From positions 1 through 59,550 of the forward strand of contig JAKSMY010000004.1 of assembly GCA_024400275.1 (NCBI GenBank): 59,550 nt of DNA, given 5' to 3'. A program made the position numbers and the translations under genes. This document shows, in pieces, positions 43,445 through 49,904 of this stretch; the first letter of the stretch is position 1, and each line of letters starts with the position of its first letter. The DNA is from Paludibacteraceae bacterium (GTDB lineage Bacteria > Bacteroidota > Bacteroidia > Bacteroidales > Paludibacteraceae). Below the pieces are notes generated by a model. The model had not been told where the DNA came from and did not search any database. It saw only the letters and a program-made list of their open reading frames with translations.

Positions 43445-44296
43445 TTATTTACTAGCGTTAATAATACGAGTAATCAAGCCATAGAGGAAACCTCCAAAAC
43501 CGAGTGTAGAAGCAACAATAGCAACCGTTGTGGCGGCATTGCTTACACCAAAGGCTTTACCTCTGAGATGTTGCACATAAATCACATCATTAGGCTGGAT
43601 ATAGTAATACTCTGAATTGATAATATCTTTGGAACGTAAATCGAACGATATAACTTTCGTTTTACCTTCAATCTCTCTGATAATCTGGACTTTGGATCGG
43701 TCAGACCAGTCACCCACGTCACCGGCTTGCGCCAAAGCCTCATAAATGGTCATTTTCTCACGGCGAATGGAATAGTTGCCCGTTCCTCCTTGTGAAATCA
43801 CACTGTATGTACGTTGCACCACATTAACCTCACAACTGACCATTGAATAGTCGCCATAACTCTTAATGTAAGTGGAAAGTTCTTTTTCAAGAGCCAATTT
43901 GACATCACGGGTGGTCATCTCACGCACATACAAATGACCTATCAATGGAAAATCGATACAGCCGTCTTCTTGAACCAAATAGGTATAAAGGTCATAAGTA
44001 CCGCTTTGATTTGTACCATAATTCACATTATTACGTATATACGAGCCATTGCCACCATACCCACCGGATGCACCGGAAGCATTAAATAATTTTGTCACGC
44101 CCTCATCCACCGAATATACATAGATATATAATCGGTCTCCCATTCGCAACTGATAGTCGGCAAAATCTAACGTGTCAGCATATTCGGGGATATGATTTTT
44201 ACCGGGTTGCTGAAGCAAATTAACCTTCTTACTGGTTACGCAAGAAGAGCACATCAGAATCAGGCTACCAAGCAATATCGTTAGTATTTTTTTCAT
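43445..44296 (-). CDS. polysaccharide export lipoprotein, Wza-like (copy 1)
   Basis: A 283-aa outer-membrane lipoprotein (lipobox ILMCSSC). Poly_export segment YQLRMGDRLYIYVYSVDEGV, then a Gly/Asn-rich insert (SGGYGGNGSYIRNN) absent from copy 2, DGCIDFPLIGHLYVREMTTRD, and the SLBB segment (YSVISQGGTGNYSIRREKMTIYEALAQAGDV). A C-terminal hydrophobic helix is present. A tandem pair of Wza-like genes could form mixed pores or reflect a duplication under divergence. It follows the Gfo/Idh gene by 30 nt. Confidence 0.92.
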   Translation of the reverse strand: MKKILTILLGSLILMCSSCVTSKKVNLLQQPGKNHIPEYADTLDFADYQLRMGDRLYIYVYSVDEGVTKLFNASGASGGYGGNGSYIRNNVNYGTNQSGTYDLYTYLVQEDGCIDFPLIGHLYVREMTTRDVKLALEKELSTYIKSYGDYSMVSCEVNVVQRTYSVISQGGTGNYSIRREKMTIYEALAQAGDVGDWSDRSKVQIIREIEGKTKVISFDLRSKDIINSEYYYIQPNDVIYVQHLRGKAFGVSNAATTVAIVASTLGFGGFLYGLITRIINASK

Positions 44297-44326
44297 ACGT
44301 ACAATTAAAATCTCTAATCTACAATC

Positions 44327-45316
44327 TTATCTATGTTCGTCCCAGCCAAATGGGTGTTTTGCCAATGGCAATTTAGCCAACGGATGATAATCGCCCACCA
44401 AGCCGATTGGTTCGGCATGACGTATATTGCTCACTATCTCAATGCACGGACGAGCCTCGCTGATACGAAACCCTTCTCCTGCCAAGATACGTTTGTAGCT
44501 CTCCGTATGCAACTCCGTAAAACCGGCAGAGAACTCAAACTCTTCACCGTCAATGTTCAATGTGCGGTAGGTCTTTTTCTCGCCTTGCACGGCATTGGCT
44601 GGAAGACACTCCGAGTTAATACTTAAGAAATAACGCACGCGCGCCTGCTTGAGTTCCAAATAACCGGCTACACGGTCAAAGCTCATTACGTGAACGATAT
44701 TCTTCTGCACAGGACCGAATATCCACTGCAGCATATCGTAGAAGTGTACACCGATATTGGTAGCTACTCCACCCGATTTATGCACATCGCCTTTCCAACT
44801 GCTATAATACCACTTACCGCGGCTTGTGATATACGTAAGGTCCACATCATACACCTTATCTTTTGGACCATTTTCCACTTTCTTCTTCAAATTGGCAATC
44901 GCTTCATGCAAACGCAATTGAAGAATCGTATAGGCTTGATGACCCGTTTCTTGCTCCAATTCCACCAAGTTGTCAATATTATACGGATTGAGCACCAATG
45001 GCTTTTCGCATATTACATTGCAGCCCAGACGCAAACCATAGCGAATAAAAGCGTCATGGGTATAATTAGGTGTACATATTGACATCCAACTAAGAGGATT
45101 ATCCGTACGTTGTTGCTTACTACAGAAACGGTCGAACTGCTCGTTCTCGGTAAAGAAAGAGCACTCGGGGAAACTGCTGTCCAAACGGCCGACACTGTCG
45201 AATTTGTCGTATGCTACCATCAAGTTATTACCCGTATCTGCTATTGCTTTAATATGACGCGGAGCTATGTAACCGGCAGCACCAATAAGACCAAAATTTA
45301 AAGGTTGAGTATTCAT
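44327..45316 (-). CDS. Gfo/Idh/MocA oxidoreductase, WlbA-like nucleotide-sugar dehydrogenase
   Basis: A 329-aa NAD(P)-dependent sugar dehydrogenase. Rossmann start FGLIGAAGYIAPRHIKAI, the conserved SICTPNYTHDAF, catalytic Lys in CEKPLVLNP, and GGVATNIGVHFYDMLQWIFG. It resembles WlbA/WbpB, which oxidises UDP-N-acetylglucosaminuronic acid at C3 on the way to diacetamido-uronic acids. The lead position in the capsule export operon supports a sugar-precursor role; the exact substrate is inferred. Promoter at 45369-45400. Confidence 0.9.
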   Translation of the reverse strand: MNTQPLNFGLIGAAGYIAPRHIKAIADTGNNLMVAYDKFDSVGRLDSSFPECSFFTENEQFDRFCSKQQRTDNPLSWMSICTPNYTHDAFIRYGLRLGCNVICEKPLVLNPYNIDNLVELEQETGHQAYTILQLRLHEAIANLKKKVENGPKDKVYDVDLTYITSRGKWYYSSWKGDVHKSGGVATNIGVHFYDMLQWIFGPVQKNIVHVMSFDRVAGYLELKQARVRYFLSINSECLPANAVQGEKKTYRTLNIDGEEFEFSAGFTELHTESYKRILAGEGFRISEARPCIEIVSNIRHAEPIGLVGDYHPLAKLPLAKHPFGWDEHR

Positions 45317-45368
45317 TACGTTATATTACAATATCTAAAATAAAGTACCCTCGCACGCGAAGAGCGTG

Positions 45369-45400
45369 CAAAGGTACAATTTTTTTTTGAGATATGCAAA
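45369..45400 (-). promoter_or_regulatory. Bacteroidetes promoter for capsule export operon
   Basis: Minus strand TTTG (45397-45400, extended to TTTGCATAT), 20-base spacer, TACCTTTG (45369-45376), 53 nt above the Gfo/Idh start. It should drive Gfo/Idh, both Wza genes and Wzc. Confidence 0.87.
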
Positions 45401-45451
45401 TTTTTTGGCAATAAATTGCAAGTCTTTTGTTTTTTGCCATATTTAGTATAC

Positions 45452-45473
45452 GATGAGTATAGGATGAGTATAG
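45452..45473. repeat. 11-bp tandem repeat, 2 units
   Basis: Two perfect GATGAGTATAG units next to the sugar transferase stop. The reverse complement matches part of the 11-bp block at 14346-14360 (CATCCTATACTCAC), linking the two sites. Confidence 0.9.
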
Positions 45474-45487
45474 GATACCACATCAAA

Positions 45488-46990
45488 TTATGCAGAGTGC
45501 ATCTTCTTAAACAAAATGGAACGCATTGTTAGGAAGAAATACTTGGTATCTGTCCAGATTGGGTGTTGCAAATACTCGTCTAAATACTTGTTTTCGCTGG
45601 CATAAAGTTCTTCAAAGGTATTAGGATGGTCCACGTAGAAAGGGGGAATAAGCCCCGGTTTGCAACGCGTACGTTTTTCCTGCAATTCCGGTGGATATTG
45701 GTCAAACATAGTGCGACTCAAAGGACGTACTCCCACTAATTTGACATCTCGTTTAAGCCAATTTATCAGCATCGGCAACTCGTCCAGCCAATATTTACGC
45801 AAGAAACGTCCCCACGCCGTAATCCGCCAATCATCGTCACTTTTGTCGGCTATATTCATACCGCCACGCTGGTCAAACACATATTTTTGAATATATTCCG
45901 AATAAGGATGCATGGTACGGAATTTATAGAAATAACGTATTTCCTTGTTCTTGCATACACGGGGAAGTTTGATTAACGGACCATAAACCTTGATATTTTC
46001 CTGCTCGTACGGTTGTGAATGACGATGAGCGAACACATACTCGATATGCCCCATTGGCACAATTTCATCTACCTCAAAACCACAGTAATACAAACGTCCC
46101 AAGACTTCTGTCTTACTTAATGTACGTTTCCGTCCTTTGGTCAGATCATAGTGCAAACGGCTCATCAGTAGCAGACGGGGAAAGACTCGCCGATAGATAA
46201 ACCATGACAAAAATACGATCCAATTGATACCTTTGGGATAAGAAGCCAATATCTTGCGCTTGATATACTCTTGTGGACGATAGCAGCACACATAACGCCC
46301 ATCATCTGGCAACTTTTGATTGACGATACAAAAACGTTTATTGATACCTTTTGCATCGTTCAATAGCGTCAAATCAACCAATGTATCATACTGATAATCT
46401 GGAATCTGCAAGAAGGAGAATCGGTCTCTATTGGCTACTATTTTTGTACGTCTGTTATCCAACTTGGCTTTGGATAACAACATTTGATAATCCTCCTCGG
46501 TAGTCAGAGACAGAACAGCTTGATGAACGGTTTCGATAGATGATTGCGAACGCGGTTCATCTTCTCTTAAAACCTGAGCATTTGTTCTCTGCTCAATTAC
46601 CATTGGGGGAACGTTCATATTTAGTGCAAATTTCCAATAGTGCGTGAGCAAAATAGCAATTGCATTTAGAAGAAATACCATGCCAATCACGCCCATCACA
46701 ACCATTTGAGAGAAAGCATACGGAAGATAAGGAGCACCTATATTTGTAATAATCACTATCAGTCCACTGGTCAGCAAAAGTATCAGTATTTCCTGCCACA
46801 ACCACGCTTCTTTGTAGGAACGTTTATATTTCGTAGTAATAATTCCCAATACAATCCATATAGCGGTCATTAGGACGAACAACATTGCATAAGCAAGTAT
46901 TTCCGATTTATGGGCAGTCAAACGCCATAAAATGCACACAACGGAAGCTATCAGCCATATACAGCAATCAATAATTATTTTCTTACCCAT
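45488..46990 (-). CDS. polyprenyl-phosphate sugar transferase-like membrane protein
   Basis: A 500-aa protein with four N-terminal membrane segments (about 3-125), a middle region with a short CxxPxEYIKRKIL-type stretch and SKTEVLGRLYYCGFEV, and a C-terminal bacterial sugar-transferase domain: YKFRTMHPYSEYIQ, DDDWRITAWGRFLRKYWLDE, LPMLINWLKRDVKLVGVRPL and GLIPPFYVDHP. These match the catalytic part of WbaP/PglC-like phosphoglycosyltransferases, but the usual KRxxD helix just before it is not recognisable. It probably starts capsule repeat-unit assembly. Overlaps the deacetylase-like gene by 16 nt. Confidence 0.88.
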   Translation of the reverse strand: MGKKIIIDCCIWLIASVVCILWRLTAHKSEILAYAMLFVLMTAIWIVLGIITTKYKRSYKEAWLWQEILILLLTSGLIVIITNIGAPYLPYAFSQMVVMGVIGMVFLLNAIAILLTHYWKFALNMNVPPMVIEQRTNAQVLREDEPRSQSSIETVHQAVLSLTTEEDYQMLLSKAKLDNRRTKIVANRDRFSFLQIPDYQYDTLVDLTLLNDAKGINKRFCIVNQKLPDDGRYVCCYRPQEYIKRKILASYPKGINWIVFLSWFIYRRVFPRLLLMSRLHYDLTKGRKRTLSKTEVLGRLYYCGFEVDEIVPMGHIEYVFAHRHSQPYEQENIKVYGPLIKLPRVCKNKEIRYFYKFRTMHPYSEYIQKYVFDQRGGMNIADKSDDDWRITAWGRFLRKYWLDELPMLINWLKRDVKLVGVRPLSRTMFDQYPPELQEKRTRCKPGLIPPFYVDHPNTFEELYASENKYLDEYLQHPIWTDTKYFFLTMRSILFKKMHSA

Positions 46991-47724
46991 ATCAATATAC
47001 GTTTAATAATGTTTTTAATGGATTGAACAATCTTTTCTTGCCACCACTCTACGCTATTATCTGTCCAACGTTGGGGATGAGTCGTGATTAAAAGATGTGT
47101 GATTGAGATATTTATGTTGCCTTGAGGATTGCCGTTTGTCAACCATTTGATAATCTCATCTGTTGAGTGAAACGTCAGTCCTTCTTTATTCCAAATCTCT
47201 TGTTGAGGAACTTTGTCACGAACGCTTACTTTATATCCGTCCCAGCATCGGCCGGTATCCGTCAAATAGAAAGTATGGTTATAGTCTTCATCAAAATATG
47301 GTTCATAATCAATACCATAATGATGATAATCATAGTATTTCCACAAATCTTTTCCGTCATATTGCGAAGTAGGTGCGCCATGCATGCAGATACGATGAAC
47401 CGGATAGAACGTGCGGAAATAAGCAAGCCACTGTTCAAAATGGGCAATTGCCAATTCGGGATTGCCGTTACATAGACTCATATCCTCATAATGATAGCCT
47501 ATTTCGTGTCCCAATGCTACGATTTGACGAATAATATCGGGATTGTTACTTTCGTCCACACATCGGAAATAATAAATGGCATGCACTCCCAATTCGGCTT
47601 CGATTTGGGCGAGAGCAAGACTGTGTTTGGGACGTTTATCCACGTCATGCCTTAGCGTAAATGGAATACCGCTGAGCCATAGTGACATTACCAACTCGCG
47701 GTACTTAGAACGTGTAAAATCCAT
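46975..47724 (-). CDS. polysaccharide deacetylase-like (NodB-fold) protein
   Basis: A 249-aa protein with no signal peptide. The metal-site signature FTLRHDVDKRPKHSL and ALGHEIGYHYEDMS fit the HDVD and H(x3-4)H motifs of carbohydrate esterase family 4-like proteins; CMHGAPTSQYDGKDLW follows. Such proteins occur in capsule loci, often as modified or structural members. The ending SIKNIIKRILIWVRK is basic and hydrophobic, possibly membrane associated. The substrate is unknown. Overlaps the sugar transferase gene by 16 nt and lies 3 nt below the nuclease. Confidence 0.85.
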   Translation of the reverse strand: MDFTRSKYRELVMSLWLSGIPFTLRHDVDKRPKHSLALAQIEAELGVHAIYYFRCVDESNNPDIIRQIVALGHEIGYHYEDMSLCNGNPELAIAHFEQWLAYFRTFYPVHRICMHGAPTSQYDGKDLWKYYDYHHYGIDYEPYFDEDYNHTFYLTDTGRCWDGYKVSVRDKVPQQEIWNKEGLTFHSTDEIIKWLTNGNPQGNINISITHLLITTHPQRWTDNSVEWWQEKIVQSIKNIIKRILIWVRK

Positions 47725-47727
47725 AGA

Positions 47728-48537
47728 TTATTGATATAAAGTGTTAAGATATTGTGCTATACGTAATCCTGAGGTATAGAGGAGCCAGTCACAAAGATCG
47801 CTCCAAGTCCATATATAATGGTAGGTGTTCGTGTCGCCTTTTTCCTGATAATCGTATATGGCTTGCGTGATGGAATACACTTTTATCAGATCATCTTCGC
47901 GGGATTGGGAGAGCATAAGAGGTGTTAGTTTATCATATTTGTCCACCAACATTTGTGCATATTCGGAGTAAGAGTAACCACGTGATTCAATCAGTTTCTC
48001 ATCCCAAACCGTATGCAGATTGGTGGCTTGTCCGAACCATTGCATCTCTATTAAATTGCCTCCTTTATCTTCCTCACGGGCAACATGCATCGGGCAGAGG
48101 GCATCTGCGCGAAGGTGAATAAAGAAGACGAGTGCATCGTGATAGGACATTTTCTCGTTCAAGATAACGTAGGTATCCTGCTGCTGTTGCAAGGAATCAG
48201 AGAGCAAGTCTAAAACTTTCCACAGATTGCCACCATGCTTGGGATAGTGGGTAAGGGTACGAATCAGTTGAGCGTTATTCAAGTTCCCTTTGAGGTCCTG
48301 GAAATGCCAATCGTAAGACGTTGGATAGAGTGATGATTTACTTCTAATTTCATCGGGCCACGTACTCCAATACACCAAGCCGTGTGTACCCAATTCGCTG
48401 TCTAATCGAGCAATGGTCGAGTCACTCATATAGTGGTATGCCACCTGTGCCACAATACGATGTCCCTTAGGTCCCCATGCCATCACCATCGTTGGAGTTA
48501 GACACAATCCGATAAAGAAAAGATAACTGCGTTTCAT
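47728..48537 (-). CDS. S1/P1 nuclease
   Basis: A 269-aa exported zinc nuclease (signal MKRSYLFFIGLCLTPTMVMA). The mature N-terminus WGPKGHRIVAQVAYHYM supplies the Trp amino group and first His of the tri-zinc site; further ligands are in YPTSYDWHFQDL, FFIHLRADALCPMHV and NLHTVWDEKLIE. It degrades single-stranded nucleic acid outside the cell, perhaps for phosphate or nucleoside uptake. The start overlaps the stop of the upstream secreted protein gene by 4 nt (ATGA). Confidence 0.95.
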   Translation of the reverse strand: MKRSYLFFIGLCLTPTMVMAWGPKGHRIVAQVAYHYMSDSTIARLDSELGTHGLVYWSTWPDEIRSKSSLYPTSYDWHFQDLKGNLNNAQLIRTLTHYPKHGGNLWKVLDLLSDSLQQQQDTYVILNEKMSYHDALVFFIHLRADALCPMHVAREEDKGGNLIEMQWFGQATNLHTVWDEKLIESRGYSYSEYAQMLVDKYDKLTPLMLSQSREDDLIKVYSITQAIYDYQEKGDTNTYHYIWTWSDLCDWLLYTSGLRIAQYLNTLYQ

Positions 48538-49904
48538 TGTATTTGATTGCCTAATAAATCATATTGATGCTTATTGCATTGTAGCACATAACGTCCGTTT
48601 TGAATAAATCGGAAGCATTCGACATTATCATATACTGGTAATAAATCGGTGTGTTGAAGTAATGTTGAATACGTTGTGTTTGCTACTGTAGGTATTTGAT
48701 TGGTTGGGAATAGCACCCAATAGGTAAAGTCTTTCTGCCATTGTTCATTGCGTATATGTACGTATATCGTTCCATCATTTCCATCTATGCTGTATCCTAA
48801 ACTTTCACCCATCCAATAATCCAAATGGGCAAGTTCATTCACCACATGTTTCCACGTTGAATACAAAAAGAGCGAATGAGTATCGGTGAGGTGATACGCA
48901 CTGTGAATTTTCAAATCCTGTATGGTGATACTGTCGTTCGCAAAAGATACATTATAGCGGGCTTTTTTACCCACAGATGTCACATAAAAGTGATACAAAC
49001 CGTCTTGTTCCCGCCGAATGATGGTTGGAACGGTAGCAATACGCTGATTATTCCACGTTCCTGACAAATAAAAAGAATTTTCCTGCAAGGGATAAGCCAA
49101 TATATATTCTCCGTCCGTCAAAGATGTATCTTGTTTAATATCTAATAGTTGCCAATCTGAATATAAGGCATATAACGTCATATCTTTTGCAGGACCGTAC
49201 CAATCTCCCACCTGCCAATGAATAGGTTCGTCAAATGTATCATCAATTTGTTTTTCGCACCATCCTATAGCCTGCCAGGTTTTGTGATTTATAGTCACTG
49301 TATTGGGCATATCCGGCAGCAGAATACCGGCCAATGGTTCCGTTTCTTTCAGCGTATCGGTTTTTACCTCTCCTTTACCTGTCAAATACGACAATACTAC
49401 CCTGTGTGCCTCTGGCGGTGCAGGAGTATAGACCACCGTCACATGATCCAAATAGACGGAATTTTCCGTTCCGGCAATAGTAACCTTCATTTCCGAAACA
49501 CTATCACAAACCAACTCATTCTGTAACACTTCTATCGGTTGAACTGCCGAAGAAAAACCTTTGGTACCCTTCCATTTTTTATAACTGCCTTCTCCGACGA
49601 TTATCGTTTCCTTACCTACTTGAACGCTCACGTTTGCACCACCGGATTGGCTATTGGAAGCCATGTACAACGTTATTGACTGAACTGTACCGATAGGCAA
49701 TCCGGACAGTACCAGCGTAGCCGTATTTCCTGCACCAACACGTCCTCCGCTACGTGTATCGTTTAGAAAAGTAACCGTCATATTACTGCTCACTTCACCA
49801 CTCAAAACAGCCACATCATACTTGCTTACGGTAGCCGTTACTGTGGCAGTCCACGAAGACATTGCCACCAATAAAACGAATATGAAAGATACGATTCTTT
49901 TCAT
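48534..49904 (-). CDS. secreted protein with InlB-like repeat and sorting-like tail
   Basis: A 456-aa exported protein (signal MKRIVSFIFVLLVAMSSWTA). Residues about 25-160 form a beta module (VTFLNDTRSGGRVGAGNTAT, VYLDHVTVVYTPAP), then a segment like Listeria-Bacteroides (InlB B) repeats (HKTWQAIGWCEK, GPAKDMTLYALYSDW), then an unrecognised region. The C-terminus YVLQCNKHQYDLLGNQIQ aligns with the tails of the 28235 and 53005 proteins. No enzyme function is suggested. Overlaps the oxidase gene by 4 nt. Confidence 0.75.
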   Translation of the reverse strand: MKRIVSFIFVLLVAMSSWTATVTATVSKYDVAVLSGEVSSNMTVTFLNDTRSGGRVGAGNTATLVLSGLPIGTVQSITLYMASNSQSGGANVSVQVGKETIIVGEGSYKKWKGTKGFSSAVQPIEVLQNELVCDSVSEMKVTIAGTENSVYLDHVTVVYTPAPPEAHRVVLSYLTGKGEVKTDTLKETEPLAGILLPDMPNTVTINHKTWQAIGWCEKQIDDTFDEPIHWQVGDWYGPAKDMTLYALYSDWQLLDIKQDTSLTDGEYILAYPLQENSFYLSGTWNNQRIATVPTIIRREQDGLYHFYVTSVGKKARYNVSFANDSITIQDLKIHSAYHLTDTHSLFLYSTWKHVVNELAHLDYWMGESLGYSIDGNDGTIYVHIRNEQWQKDFTYWVLFPTNQIPTVANTTYSTLLQHTDLLPVYDNVECFRFIQNGRYVLQCNKHQYDLLGNQIQ

